Below are positions 1 through 13,497 of a stretch of 64,000 nt of DNA, piece after piece (positions within the stretch are counted from its first letter, which is position 1; each line of letters begins with the position of its first letter). Source of the stretch: Maniola hyperantus (taxonomy: Eukaryota; Arthropoda; Insecta; Lepidoptera; Nymphalidae); NCBI RefSeq assembly GCF_902806685.2, contig NC_048538.1:11966001-12030000 (forward strand). Reading direction: 5' to 3'. The notes beneath the pieces were generated by a model. It was given only the letters and a program-made list of their open reading frames with translations. It was not told where the DNA came from and made no database searches. The position numbers and the translations under genes were made by a program.

Positions 1-317
1 GATAAATATTTACCAGGACCCGTGAACCTCGTCCTAATGCTAATATTATGGGAAAAAATATCAATTAAGAGTAAGAATTGAGCTGGCGGCGGTCCAACCA
101 GAGCCAATAAAGTGCCACTAGAGTCTACGACGTATTTAGATTTTACCCCACGGTTGGATAAGTTAAGATTTTTTTAAAAATAATATTTGACTGTGACTTA
201 TGACAGAAATATTATCTAAGAAAAAGCGATACTTACTTGATTGTTGTATATAACAGGCCCGTTCAGTAGGTACAGTCAGAAATCGGTATCATTTACATGT
301 TAACTGAGCTTCGTATC

Positions 318-485
318 TTTTAATATATAAAAGGCAAAGCTTACTGACTGATCTAACAACGCAAAGCTCAAACTACGCTTATACGCTGAGAAAAATTCAA
401 CCCAATAATATAGGGGATAAAGTAGGGGTTTGAAATTTGTGTAGCCCACGTGGATGAAATCGCGAGCGTAAGCTAGTCTACCATA
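318..485 (+). repeat. Family B repeat fragment
   Basis: ttgaaatttgtgtagcccac and gatgaaatcgcgagcgtaag match the end of the family B repeat. A short open frame on the minus strand here is incidental. Confidence 0.45.
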
Positions 486-635
486 AGCAGCTTCGGAGTT
501 CGGATTAAAGCACCGCCTTAACTCGAAATGGGATGACGCCTCAACCTGAGGCACGCCGTGCTACGAGACCGTATTTGTCGATTTTTGTCGAGCTTTTAGT
601 TAACACAAATATATTTGTTCATCGCCTTATTTTTA

Positions 636-737
636 TTGTGATCAATCCATCACCGGCCTACTGAGAACGGGATCTCCTCTCATCATGAAAAGCGTTTAGG
701 CCATATTCCACCACGCTGGCCAAATGCGGGCACAGCT
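636..737 (-). mobile_element. SINE fragment, minus strand
   Basis: Shares tgatcaatccatcaccggcc and ccacgctggccaaatgcggg with the copy at 16009. Truncated on both sides and followed directly by a second repeat. Confidence 0.55.
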
Positions 738-739
738 CA

Positions 740-905
740 AATATTGGACGAATCGGGTTGAAGTTTGGCATGCAGATAGCTATTGTGACGTAGAAATCCG
801 CTAAGAAAGTATTTTTGAAAACTCAACCCGTGGGTAAAATAGGGTTTGAAACTTGTGTAGTCCATGCGAACGAAGTCACGGACATAAAAAAAAAAAAAAA
901 AAAAA
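740..905 (+). repeat. Family B repeat with poly(A) end
   Basis: aagtttggcatgcagatagc, ttgaaacttgtgtagtccat and gaagtcacggacat are followed by 19 A residues (886-904). The A tail suggests retrotransposition, but it could be a chance A run. Confidence 0.5.
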
Positions 906-2572
906 TATTTCAGGCAATGACAAAACAAGTTACAACCCATAACAATATACACACAATATGGAGCAGATTACATTAAATATTAGAATTGAATTGACTAACA
1001 ATATAAATGTAAAAAAAAAATAAGGTAATTCCTTAAAAACGTTACTATTCAGTCCAAAAAAGTCCTCCATTTGTTCACTTTGAATGAAACCGTTTTAATT
1101 GATTCCGGAAAAACTTCAATTGAGTGAGATTTCGTTTTTGAAATGCCAGATTCAGTTATTGTTGGCACTTATGTGAAAGTTTCTTATTTCTAGCACCATC
1201 AGCGTACAAATGCTGGCGCGTAAGTCGCATTGCAACGCATGCCGGGCATTAGGTAGTATAGTTTATAATTGATACAATAAAGCAATGTCATAATCTATTG
1301 GACTTGTAAGTTATTGCATAATATCGGCCATATGTCGCAATACATACAAGCTGCCTTAACGAGACCATTATTTGTGACAAATCATGCTCCATATTGAATG
1401 TTACAGAAGTGACCTCTAGAATAGAATACAATTTTAGAAACAGCGTATTCTTTTATTTAGTTTAACGGCGTATAAACGACTATTGTCCGCGATTTTATTC
1501 GCGTGGATTTAGGCTTTTCAAAAACCCCGTGGGAGCTCTTTGATTTTCTGCAATAAAAGTTTATGTCCGCCTCCGGAATGCAAACTATCTCCGAACCAAA
1601 TTTAGTCAAAATCCGTCAAACGAATGGACTATGCTTTTTATGCAAAAAAAACTAACTCTTTGCTGTAAAATTATTTGATTTAAAATATAGCCTTCTAGCT
1701 CAACCGCCTTTCTTCGCTTGGGTGAAATTTGATATATCTACCTGTAAGTGTTACTTACGAATAAAGTAGCTTTCTAATGGTGAAAGAATTATCAAAATCG
1801 GTTCAATAGTTTCAGAGATTATACATAAACAAATCTTTCCTCTTTATCATAACTTTTGTTCAATCGTCTTATAGAGCGAGGTAAAAGCAAATAGCTCATA
1901 AAATTGTGGCATACATTATTAAAATATCATTAAAGTTTCGACACAGCCTACCATAATATTAATAACGTTATTATAATTAATACATTTAACACCACCGTCA
2001 TAACAAAAGGTAGTTTGCGATAGAGGTGCGTAATGCAACAAATCTAATCACGCCACCATGAAATAATAATAACTTTTAAACAACTATTATAAGCCCCTAA
2101 TATCCAGCGGGATACTGCTTTTATATGATAATTATAGTGCTGCATAATTCTAATGTTGTACAAATTAGAATATAACCAATTCAATTGTCAAATTATTATC
2201 GTAATAGTCCACAATATTTGAGCCAGTAAAAGTAAGAGCCTATAATATTACCATTGCAATTAACAGAGAATTACAAAGTTGGTTACAAACTGTACCTATT
2301 TGTTATAAGCCCATATTAGGGCAATTAAATGGTAACTTTAATAACGTTTATAGTGTCAAAATTGTAAAGCAAAACTAATTATTATAATATTTGGTACGTT
2401 CTGGTGTTTTAAAGACCTCTGTGGTACAAAGGTGGAAAGGCCCGTAGATCTTTGAAAGATTCCGAGTTTTATTTCCAAGTAATGAAGGAATGACATCTAG
2501 GCATTGTATTACCCGTACAAGTTATTACTACTACTGACCGACTTCACAAAATATTTTAAAAATCATGATAAT
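906..2572. other. Unassigned AT-rich DNA, probably Rbp6 intron
   Basis: Apart from the repeat remnant near 1490-1730, I see only unique AT-rich sequence with no coding frame or RNA gene. Confidence 0.5.
1490..1730 (-). repeat. Decayed family A-like repeat
   Basis: attcgcgtggatttaggctt, cgtgggagctctttgatttt and caaaatccgtcaaacgaatg correspond to the complement of the family end and middle. Confidence 0.4.
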
Positions 2573-2795
2573 CACTATCCATATTATAAATACGAAAGTG
2601 TGTTTGTTTATTCGTTTGTCCTTCAATCACATTGCAATAGAACAACGGGTTGACGTGATTTTTTGCATGGATATTATTAAAAATCTGGAGAATGACATAG
2701 GTTACTCTTTGTCCCGATATATCAAAGGATTCCCACGAGTTATTTAAAAACCTAAATCTACGCGGTCGAAGACGTGTGCGTCAGCTAGTATTTGC
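2573..2795 (+). repeat. Short interspersed lepidopteran repeat (family A)
   Basis: It begins tattataaatacgaaagtgt, contains tgacgtgattttttgcatgg and ends gtgcgtcagctagta. Six or more copies of this family occur in the window. Class unresolved: it could be a LINE 3' end or a non-autonomous element. Its 60-codon frame is not a gene. Confidence 0.75.
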
Positions 2796-4970
2796 TATAA
2801 AGAAGATTGCAGGATCCGTTTTAGGTAATCCATATTTTTTGACATGTCACATCGTCATGTCACGTCACTAGCGCGATATCTAAGCCCCTCATGAAAACCA
2901 TTTGTCAAAAAATCTCGTATATTCACCTCCCTATCTCAATCACCTTCAAAATTGGCACCACATGCCTCCAGGCGTTCACAAGGGCCATTATCTGTCTAGT
3001 CACTTAAACTTCCCTCATACTTTCAGTCTGAAAAGCCGGGGAGCAAACATCCCCCTGTTGTCGATGCATATTCCTGATTATTAATGCTTGTTTTTTGCCT
3101 CACCCCATTGTTTTGTACCTTAATGTACGAATGCATGGATAGAAGGAATCGGGGGTGATGTTCGCCCTAAGTGGAGCAAACAACGAACAAAGACATCAAA
3201 CAAATGGGTAGTGTTTTAGAGTAATTACGGTTCGCTTCCGTGCGAAGCGAGAGGTGTGCAAAGAGCGGAGCTCCCGTCGCGCCGTAATGTATTCGTCGCA
3301 GTCTTTAATAAAAACACGTCATTCATCGCCGCGTCTAATCCTGGAGACTAATTAGGGAAGAAATCGAAGCCTTTCAGACGTAATCTTGCGAATTTGTCAC
3401 TGCGTGCCATTCATAGAACGCTTCTATTATATGTGCCTTTTGATGTAATAGTAGGGGTATACATTGCTATTGTCTTTTGCTTTTTAACCGATTTCAAAAA
3501 AAGGAGGAGGTTCTCAATTCGACAGAATATTTTTTTTTGTATTGTTTGCTATACAATATTATTATAGAACTACAATTTACTCTTGTATACATAATAAATT
3601 CGGTAATAAATTAAATTATATTTTACTTTTTAGTGTTTGTACTTTGTGGTTTTTGAGGTCGGTTTTTATTTATTTTTTTGGAATTTTTTTTTGTTAATAC
3701 TTTAACAAAATTCTTATTTGTTATTCGCTGATGCCTGCGACATAGTCCTGGATTTAGATTTTTAAAATGATATGGGAACTAAAAAGAGATATAGGGAATA
3801 AAGAATGGGATAAAAAGCATCCTATGTCCATTTTTAGGACTCAAGCAAGCTACATTTCGTCATTTTGTTAAACGAATAAGTTTTTAGAACCTGTTATCCT
3901 GTTGGAACTCTTTGGTTTACAAGACCAAAAGTAGCCTATGATCTTCCTGAGATGTAAGCACTAAGATATCTCATAAAACCGGTGAAACGGATGGGCTTTG
4001 AAATGCTAGAAGACTGACAGATAGACACACTTTCACATTTTATAATATTAGTATGATGAACTTCCTTTTGCATGGTTATTTTCAGCTTAGTGACTGATTT
4101 TACCTATAGCAAATCACTGCACTGAACTGTAAAAAAAATATAAAAAGGTAATTGCATACCAGTGCGCCCCCCACTTTGTTGCGTGTGACACAAATGATCA
4201 ATATTACAGTAAACTCCTTTTTTACGTTGTTATCGTAAACAATTTCGAAGCGCAAAGTTGCCATGGAGTTTCAAAGTAGGTACATTGTTTTAAGTGTCAC
4301 GCGGAATTTATGTGGAATATTTTGACACCGAGGGGTACAACATAGTGTAAACGTGACTCGTAAACAATGCCGCCCATTAAAAATTTGTGTTTAGCATATC
4401 ATAAAGACATCTAATAGTTATATTTACGTAGGCAATAAAGAAGATAGAGGCGTCACGTCATCGTCGATGTTTACGCTATGAGTAGCTGCCCTCGTAAATT
4501 TAATATGTCATCTCTTATATTAAAATGGTCGTTAAGCTAATAGCTGCTCCGCCTTCATGTACGGGTTGATAGGGGGGATGGCGTGTTTTACATTAAACGG
4601 TAAGAACGCGGTAAATTACACACTTCCTCAAAAAACGCTACAGCACGAAAAATCGAATTTTATTATCTTTTATGACAGTTTATTTCGACGGTGAAATTTT
4701 CCCGTACTTTTATTAATCCAAGTATTGGGAATAACAAATTATTGTAAAATCATTAAAAACCTACCAAAAGCAAGTTGTAATAAAAAAATAAGCTTAACCA
4801 TGCCCTACCAATAAACAAACTAAAAATTATTTTATTTTATTTGGCAGTATAAATATTGAAATGCCAGTCCAGTGACACTCGGAATTATAAAATGATTCTA
4901 ACGATATTCTATATATACAAATATGTTCAGGCATTTAGAAATCATGGTAGAATAAAGAAACTCTCATAGT
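2796..4970. other. Unassigned DNA, probably Rbp6 intron
   Basis: Contains the MITE-like element at 3486-3664 and a repeat remnant near 3950-4060 (ctttcacattttataatatt). 3225-3365 is moderately GC-rich unique sequence (ctcccgtcgcgccgtaatgt) that could be a conserved element. No gene seen. Confidence 0.4.
3486..3664 (+). mobile_element. MITE-like element with short terminal inverted repeats
   Basis: The left end aaccgatttcaaaaa and right end tttttgaggtcggtt are imperfect inverted repeats. The inside starts with the lepidopteran string aggaggaggttctcaattcg. The 179-bp element is AT-rich with no coding capacity. Strand arbitrary. Confidence 0.55.
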
Positions 4971-5115
4971 TATAGTGCGCGACAGGTCGAGACAGCAATC
5001 GGGGTGAGGACCCCACACACCCGCACAGCCCTCACGCTATCCCGGTGCGGGATAGCGCAGGTGACGTCCCCGCCCCTTATACCCCAATTGCCATCTCGAT
5101 CTGTCGTGTACTATA
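4971..5115. mobile_element. Foldback (MITE-like) element, 145 bp, nested hairpin
   Basis: The outer arms tatagtgcgcgacaggtcga and the complement of ctcgatctgtcgtgtactata pair over about 35 bp with several mismatches. The centre has a second palindrome, gctatcccg-gt-gcgggatagc, at 5036-5058. High GC inside an AT-rich surround. Confidence 0.65.
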
Positions 5116-6754
5116 GGTACATACAATATACGGGACCCTGACAACATTTGATCCTTTTTCTGAGCAGTCGTGTGATTATAATATAGAAAAGAAATGAAAA
5201 TAATATTTAAAAATAAAAAGCATTTTACTGTTTGGAAAAACTGCTGTGACATCGTCTTATAGAGAGTGTACTATTAATTAAAAACTAAAAGAGTAAGTAC
5301 AAAGTTTAAACTATAAGATAGTTTATGGGCCGAGGCGTGAAGTCTGCATTTCTGCCATGTACCTACCACCTACACCATTAAACACTACAACTATTTCTCG
5401 TCAGTAGTTACATTATAACTACTACATTCTCGTAATTAGTTCAGTTTAAAACAAGGTGATGGATTCGATTTGGATGCCCAAATCGAATGCTTCTAATATT
5501 ATTAAAATATTTGGTGTTATTAAATAATATTTTTATTATAAATATATAGACTAGCTGATGACCGCAACTTCGTCCGCTTGGAATTAGGTTTTTTAAAAAT
5601 CCCGTGGGAAACCTTTGATTTTCCGGGATAAAAAGTAGCTTATGTCACTTTGCAGGTCTTTATCTATACCCATGCAAAAAATCACGTCAATCCGTAGCAC
5701 CGTTGCGACGTAATTGAAGGACAAACCAACAAACCAATAAACCAGCGAACCAACAAACCAACAAATACACTTTCGCATTTAGTCCAGCTATACCCACGTA
5801 TTCAGTCACGTATATATTTATAATGGAAATCACTCGCCATAGTCTAAACGCTAAAATATTTTGATTCAATTTATTAGGAATATCACAACAATAAATCACA
5901 GAGGTGTGTGAAATGTTTAAAATATCAGTGCCTTAGGACTTCGCGCCTAACATCAATTTCTATTTGCCGGATTCCAGCAGACGAGCCTGACACCTGAGCC
6001 TTTTCTTTACCTGTTACGCACGAAATTTCATAATAATACCCAAGTCATCCCTTTTCCACGATACATGTTTGGTTTTGTGTATATTGAGTAACAGGCGTGA
6101 ACGAAAAAATGGAACGCTATCCTTTGCGACGGTTTCTCTTGTTATTTTATACAACCTAAATCAACGGTCGTTCTCATACCTACTTAGGTAGACCACGATG
6201 ACACAATGTGGTAAATTATTCCACAGTTTAACATAAAACCTGCTTAGTAATGGAAAATGTGCTGAAAATGCGAAAATAAATATAGTAATCGCTCCATTTT
6301 GTTTCAATGCAGGTATACGTTTAAACCCTTCATTCCATATGTAGGTACATTATTATTTTAAAGTACAAAATGATAACGCAAAACAACTTTAAAAGGTGTA
6401 AAGAGAAACATACATTTACGCTTTCAGAACGTGGCAAAGTGAGCAATGATATAAAAGTGCACTTGCCTTCAAGCAATCGCATAAACACTTTTGCGGAACC
6501 ATTTTGGGTATTGCGTACATTTTTCTTCCCCGATCGTACATGAGGCAAACAAATGGTTTCCGTTTAGGAAATAACACTAAAAGTAGGCACATTTGAAACT
6601 GCCACTTAAATCTTCAGATCCTCGATCGCCATTTCTCTTAGCGTCTTAACGGTCTAGCGCAGTGATTCCCAAAGTGTCCGCCTATACGCCCTTCGGAGCC
6701 GCAGCTTCCTCCAAACACCGTAAATTATGAAACTACTATCACTGAGACAATCAG
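5116..6754. other. Unassigned DNA around a family A repeat
   Basis: Outside 5553-5790 only short chance frames are present, including one at 6330-6548 on the minus strand that matches nothing I know. Confidence 0.4.
5553..5790 (-). repeat. Family A repeat with (ccaacaaa)n expansion
   Basis: Complement of the 2573 copy: gactagctgatgaccgcaac through tttcgcattt. The run 5725-5763 is a short tandem of an eight-base unit (accaacaa-like). Confidence 0.75.
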
Positions 6755-7027
6755 TACCCTTATTATAAATGCGAAAGTGTGTTTGTTTGTTGGTTTGTTG
6801 GTTTGTTGGTTTACTGGTTTGTTGGTTTGTTGGTTTGTTGGTTTGTTGGTTTGTCCTTCAATCACGTCGCAATGGTACAACGGATTGACGTGATTTTTTG
6901 CATGGGTATAGATAAAGACCTGCAGAGTGACATAGGCTACTTTTTATCCCGGAAAATAAAAGAGTTCCCACGGGATTTTTAAAAAACCTAATTCCACGCA
7001 GATGAAGTCGCGGGCATCAGCTAGTAA
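6755..7027 (+). repeat. Family A repeat with (ggtttgtt)n expansion
   Basis: Begins ccttattataaatgcgaaag and ends cgcgggcatcagctagta. The run 6779-6862 is about ten copies of an eight-base unit. Same family as 5553-5790 on the other strand. Confidence 0.8.
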
Positions 7028-7917
7028 TATAAATATTTGAAAGTTCTTATTATTATATGTAAGTATTTTTCTGGTGGCTCGATTAGGAATTTGCCGCGGA
7101 CACACGGCTTTTAAGTATTTTTCCTTTTAATGTAAGCATGATCTTATGGTTACCATCATCAAATGCTGCTCCGTGATCGTTGAATCCTTTGTAAAAGATT
7201 AAGTACGTACATTGATCGGACCATATCTCTAAAAGAAACGAATGGTGAATTTTTATGAATCAAAAAATTAAGTTTTCTATAACCAATCTGAGTAAAGTAA
7301 TAGTTTGTTTGAGATCAGCTATCTTAAACGAATGGGTAACGGCTGGGTGTGGGCCAAAGTCTAAAAACCTAAGCTTGATAACCAGCAGGTTCGACTGCAT
7401 ATTATGTGAACCAATGCTGCATGGTATTAGCTGGTCTAAAAACCTTCCGGTTGTGTTTGGCATAACTTGAGTTTTTTTATTTACTAGGTCCTTATAGTAC
7501 CTTTATGTTGTCTTCGTTGCTTGAAATAAACTTTTTATTTAATAAAAGTATCATTATATAATTTATACTTCTTCTTTGATCAAGTCAACGTGTTCGTAAC
7601 TTTATACTGATACGTTTGGAGTGATAATTCGTATCTGCAACCGCTCGTCCCCTCCTCCCCGTCCCGGAGCGCGCTTCGAACAATCAATCACGTGTTCCTT
7701 TGCAGGCGTGATTACCATAAACTTCCCGTTTTAACAGCACCCAGAGCTTCTTCTAAGCATTATCGATCTCTCCGAACCCATTTTTATTCCTTCTATTTAT
7801 CAACTTCTCTTTGTAAAGATCCCTTTTCATTGAAACTTGCAATTGGCAACTTGTAGGTCTGAATTTGGAAATTTGCTACACCCTCTTTTTTTCAAAGATT
7901 TACCTAAGTTTATATTG

Positions 7918-8092
7918 AACTAACTGATGTCCACGACTTCGTCTACGTGGATTTAGGTTTTTAGAACCCTCCTCCTCCACGTCTTTAACTATACCCGTGC
8001 AAAAAATCACGTCAATCCGTTGTGAGTTGTAAGGTGAAAAAAAGACAAAAAACAAACAAATTTTTGCATTTATAATACGGGTAGTGCTGGTT
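7918..8092 (-). repeat. Family A repeat fragment
   Basis: Contains tgtccacgacttcgtctacg, atacccgtgcaaaaaatcac and ttgcatttataatacgggta. An internal deletion relative to 6755-7027. Confidence 0.65.
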
Positions 8093-11000
8093 ATTTTGAT
8101 TTTCGCGTGTTGTGGTTTGAAAACTGCGTACATTTCCGTCTGAAGATTTCGTTGTAGTACCTGTAGCAATTTACATTTGAATCTGGATCTTCGTATCAAA
8201 TTCCGAGAAATACACTCTCAAGATGTTAGATTAAAATATATACAGATCCTACCTAAATTTCTGAAAAACTTTACAACGAAGAACAACTTTATAATAAAAG
8301 GTTTCCTCAATATTAGATGTTTCACGAATAAGGTCAACTCGAAGGTTGAACACGCCTAAATGAAGAATCCCGAAATGTTAATAGAATGCGAGGAAATAGA
8401 AAGCGCCTGTACTTCAGCTCTACTCTGTCATGTCGCATTGTCATTAATAATAGAGTCCAAACCATGATAGGCACCGCTGTCGGGTTTCAAATGCAGTACT
8501 TGTCTCAAACAGGATTTCAACATTCACTTCGTAACTCTGAAATACGGAGACTACAAATGATTTGTGTAAAATATGAAGTTTATGATATTAATTAGGTACA
8601 TTATTAAGAACTTAAAACAGTTTATAAGGCTCCAATGTCCAATTAAGCTGTAAAAGCTTGTTCTACACGGTTAGGAACAATCAAACGGCCGCGAAGTTTT
8701 TAACTTAAAATTTATAAGTTCGATTATAATCTAACGCCAATCGCTAGTCGAACAACCACCCAATTTCCTATGTACCTACACTATATAAATTTAATGGTTA
8801 TAATGCACACACGGCACGCAATTCCCGAGTGACGCAACTAACTTGAAGCGACGCAAAGACGTAAATTATGGCTCAACAGGCCTTTCCGGCCGTTAACGAT
8901 TTCGCCTCGAACTTAAATTTGAAGCGTGAAAGAAAATTAATTAATCACAGGTGGCGCGGCAAGGCGCCGCCCGCTCACATACGTTCATATCGACCGAATT
9001 GAAGGTACCTACTACATTTAGCTGTAATAACTACTTGCCAATATTGTACTGAACTCTATACTTTTCACCTATTACGCACTCATCCGATTTGAGTCCGTGA
9101 AAATACGGATATAAAAAACTCGGACCAAACTCGGATATTGCTTACGCATTCATCAGATCTCTGATCCAAATAAGATATGTCAAAGAAGTTCACTGAATAG
9201 CTTGTATTCAGTGGACTTCTTTGACATAAATACGCGTTAAAACAGACTAGGTACAAAGATATTAGTGCAAGGTTTAGGCACCTTTTGACACCTACAAGCC
9301 TGTTTTGAAATATGGCGGCCCGTTACCAGGGTTGAATCTTTTATGCAATAGGTAATTTGAAAATATTGGCAACGTAATACAAATACGACATTAAACATTG
9401 ATCAAAATTCAAGTCTTCTAATGCATCAGGATTTTGAGCACTTTCTGATATAACACGTAATGATAGGAAGTTTTTATTAAAGTAAGGTAAATTCACCATT
9501 AGGATACCCAAATAAATATTAGTTAAGTCACCCTGAAAGCTTAGAAATGTATTCGACGCCCATATCTTGCCGGACAATGAGTCCTGTGAACCGCGCCATA
9601 TGGCTGGATAGCGTGCGACAAACGATCGAAGTAGAGCACTTTTGAGGTGCTTTTTTGTAGGTACAAGTGTGGTTGCGTAAGAAAGCAATAATAGTGAAGG
9701 CGAGCATCATCAATAAAGGCCATACGTTAGGGCAGGCCGGTTCATTACTGCGCTCCGTGCGCGTCGTCTCCACGTTCCCATTACGTGGGAGTTAGGAGAC
9801 GCGCGCGGCGATAAATAGCGGCAGAGGAGCCCTGCTTTATTTCTCGTGCACAATTTCATTTACATTAGAGGTGCTGAACTGAGTTTCCTCCCGAGAGTCA
9901 TATGAAAGTCGCGTACAGATTCATGCAAAACAAGTTACGAGCGGCGGGGCCACGTGCCGCAAGCCTTAATCTAGTCCGTGGCGGTCTGACGCGGCGCCGC
10001 CGCGCTCCGACCCACTTAATTGCTACTAATTGCTACAGCTTATAATATGTACGTACAATGTAAACCAGCGCCGACTATAGAGATATTAATTTCAAAACAC
10101 CATTACGGTATTTATCCTGTTGAACTAACGTATAAAGAAAACGTTCACTTAGAAAATGTAATCCAGATAATAACGTTACCCGATAAGATTGGATTTGCCT
10201 TTATGGCGCTCGTCCGTAATGTAAACTTGACCAATGAATTTTCATTACCTAATGAAAGCAGAGGGCGTCTGACAGAGAAAAGAGATGCTACATCGCCGGC
10301 CGTAGAAACATCCAATTTCGCAAATTGAAGCTGCATTAACGCACACGTAACGGATGCCGACATTCCACAATTATGTACTTAAATGCAAATCGCTCTCATA
10401 AGTAGTCTTTAATACCACTTTTTTAGATCCAGTACATCGTTTGCATTTTCATTTGGAATTCGTGGAGGAATTCATTCTTGAAGCGTTTCAATTGGTACAT
10501 GGAAACACTTTTATAGGGGTTTCGCTCGGCGTCTCCACCTAATATTATACAAATTTCATTATTGCACGTTTCAATTGACTAAACGGTGTGGTGGCCGTCT
10601 CCGCCGGTCGTTTACGGTCGTTTTATACTTTTTGTAGTACATTCGAGTGGCTCTTAAGCTTGATACGAATTAGTTAAGCAACGAGTCCACGGTAATCTCA
10701 TCTGCTTACAATTGCAAACGGCCGCTAACACTGCTGAGTAGTTGCCAATACGCATTTTGTTTGCTTTGCTCTCCATTTAACTATTATTTTTTGAGTGCTA
10801 TTTGCCAAGTTGCGCAATTACCTGAGCTACTTTGCGTTGTAATATTGCCTCACCTACTCTTTATAGAGTTCAATTGCCTAATGATCTCTCTCTACCTTAT
10901 ACAGTAAACTATGCTTAGAATATACCTATAGAAACTCAAAAGAAAAGCAAATGTTTGACATTGGTATATTCTCTTAAAATATGATGGCAAACAAAGATTA

Positions 11001-12997
11001 AATTTTTACATTTACTCATCCAAAAGTTCTCGTCGTTCCAAGTCAAAGTAAAGCCTTATAATTTTTGACAATCATTTGTATAAGCAAAGTAGAAAGAATT
11101 TGTTTATTTAAAAACAAATATTCGTTAAATTAGCATATTTAAGTTTATTGGTTCACTGAAGGTTCACTGTTTTGCTTTGTTGTATATTCAGCGCGATTTA
11201 TCAAAATAAATGGTTCTTTATTTCTTTCAAAGTATGTTTAGCAAAGAAATCCTTAACAAATCGGTTCATTAAAATCCAGTTCGAGTGCCTCCTTTTACTG
11301 AAATCGTTATTCAGAATATTCGATTTAAGAACGAAGAAATTATTCTCAGGAGTTTAAATAACTCGATCAATTTTCTAGAAATAGCTAATTGTGGCGCACG
11401 CGTTCTAGCGCGGTAAATCTTGCAGGCATATGCCTTACGCCAGCCACAATGTCTCTTAATATTTGATGCCTGACTAACACTTCTATAACATGTTACTAGG
11501 CTAACATAATATTAAATTCACCAATTATTCCCCTGCCTTAAATATATTAGTGTTGCTGTTGTAGGTACCTATTTTAAAAGAGACTTAGTTTTAATAATGT
11601 TTAAATTTATTTCTTTTAGATTTTACCTCTTCAAAAATGTAAAATGAAATCGGCGAATATGGAATGATAGTTCATTTCACATAACAACACGTATCAAATA
11701 TAACGTACGTCAACACGTATATCTAAAAAAATACAGAATATGGACATATAAAAGTAGGTATGCTAGATGAGCTATGTCATCCAAAATGACAGTTGTTTTT
11801 GTGCAGATTCAAAGCACCCTTCCAAGAGTACCTACCGGGAATTAAAATTGACACTGTGTCCAATGGTTTTTGTGTTGACACTATGTATATGAACGGATTC
11901 CTCATCACTAACATTTAGTTCCAAGTACGCTGCTATCAGTTCCAAAAAGGCAATAATCAAGTTGCTTTAATAACAGATCGGCAAAAGCAAGTCCAGCGTA
12001 CCTACTTATATTAGTAGGGGTCAGTGTCTGAAAAGCTCTATTTACACTGTTGAATGTATGTCTTTAATTTAAAGGGAAATTCACAGGCTTATCTTTAATT
12101 TGTATGTTAAGGAGAGTACATAAGCCTACATAAATTACACCGAAAAAACCTCTTACGATTAAGGTTTTGCAAAGTCACAGACGTTAGCCTTCTAAAAGCA
12201 TATTGATTACTTTACTTTTCCACTTTTGCCGTATACATTTTGCTTAGTTTAGTATAAAGTTACTAAGTTTTCAGACATGCGTCTAATGCAGATGATAAAG
12301 TATAAGATTACAACATTTTCATTGACTTTTAAGTTTTAACATGACTACGAGCGGAGTCAAAAGTTTATAAGTTAAACATAAAAGCGGACTGGAATTTCAT
12401 TAATTTAAGAGTGAGAAATTACGTAAATGGATTTTTAACGAATGCACTCGGTGTGCGAAAATAATTTCACACGGCATCAGGCTGTCACACGCGACTATCT
12501 AGAAATTTATTTCCAAGCAATGTTTGAATATAAAAGCTTCGCGAAACACACGAGTGGCTGGAGGGCTATCTGTAAAGCGTTGCAGGTAACGTTACCGCTT
12601 ATCGAAGACGGGCGACGCGACAACTCGATCGTATATCTGATTTGAATTTCACGCATTACGGCCCATAGCACCCCTCCTTCCTTTCTCCGCGCCCCCTTGG
12701 TAAACACTCGCTACACTTTAAACGTTCGTAGTAGAACGTCGCGTCGGCTAACGTTTATCTTCCTTGGAACAACAGTTACGTAAATATGAGAAGATTTTAA
12801 AGAGCAGAGCATTTCATTAGCGGTGACCTGTTGAGCGTAAGTTTGAAGACTGAAGGAGCATTTAGTACAAGAGTTAATTTTGTTTTCAAGCAGTGTTGTG
12901 GCAGTTTTTAAAGAAGTTCGTTCATTAGCATAGAAATCCACCAGTCAGCTACTGTGCCGTTTCTTGTATGGTTTATATTAATATAATATAAGAAATC
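8093..12997. other. Unassigned DNA with CpG-rich islets, probably Rbp6 intron
   Basis: Holds the 9060-9228 repeat. GC-rich unique segments at about 8810-9000, 9570-10020 and 12440-12720 stand out from the AT-rich background and could be conserved regulatory DNA. Frames at 9341-9688 (minus) and 10020-10328 (plus) are not recognisable. Confidence 0.4.
9060..9228. mobile_element. Foldback-type repeat with 24-bp hairpin end
   Basis: The left part carries tattacgcactcatccgatt and tgagtccgtgaaaatacgg, shared with 56668-56805. At 9176-9228 two 24-bp arms (tatgtcaaagaagttcactg... and its complement, one mismatch) flank a 5-nt loop. Confidence 0.5.
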
Positions 12998-13328
12998 ATA
13001 GAATATCCACACTAATATTATAAATGTGAAAGTGTGTCTGTCTGTCTGTTTGCTAGGTTTTCACGGCCCAACAGTTTAATCGATTTTGATGAAATTTGGT
13101 ACAGAGTCAGCTTACTGTCCCTTTCTATCCCGGAAAACCAAAAAGTTCCCACGGGATTCTTAAAGGGATTCTAAAAGTTTAACCGATTTGTATGAAATTT
13201 GGTACAGATATAGCTTGCGTCCCGGAAATTGATATGGCCATCTTTTTATACCGGAAAATCAAAGAGTTTCTACAGGATTTAAAAAAAATCCTAAATCCAC
13301 GCGGACAAAGTCGCGGGCATCACCTAGA
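12998..13328 (+). repeat. Family A/B-like repeat, internally duplicated
   Basis: Begins ccacactaatattataaatg and ends gtcgcgggcatcacctag. The string gaaatttggtacaga occurs twice (about 13091 and 13193), and agttcccacgggattcttaa is followed by a second end, so the body appears duplicated. Confidence 0.65.
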
Positions 13329-13369
13329 TGTTAATAAAATAATGTATCCATTCAATTTAAATATAAGAA

Positions 13370-13497
13370 TATTATCTGAAGAGAAGTCTGCCCATCCACA
13401 TTTGGCTCATGTAGTGAAGTACGGCATTCTCATTCTGAAAGGAGGCCCGTTCTCTGTAGTGAGCCGGTGATAGATTGACAATGATGATGAATCAATG
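13370..13497 (+). mobile_element. SINE tail fragment
   Basis: gaagtctgcccatccacatt, ctctgtagtgagccggtgat and gacaatgatgatgaatc correspond to the plus orientation tail of the 32374 SINE. Confidence 0.5.

Noticed and set aside
6779..6982. Hydrophobic FVGLLVCWFVGL-type frame
   Set aside because: Translation of an eight-base tandem in an interspersed repeat; the complement copy at 5593-5899 behaves the same way.
9176..9228. Canonical miRNA precursor
   Set aside because: Loop of 5 nt and near-perfect stem do not fit a Drosha substrate; sequence matches no miRNA I remember and adjoins a foldback repeat.
9341..9688. 115-codon minus-strand frame
   Set aside because: No recognisable domain and no supporting splice or promoter signal.
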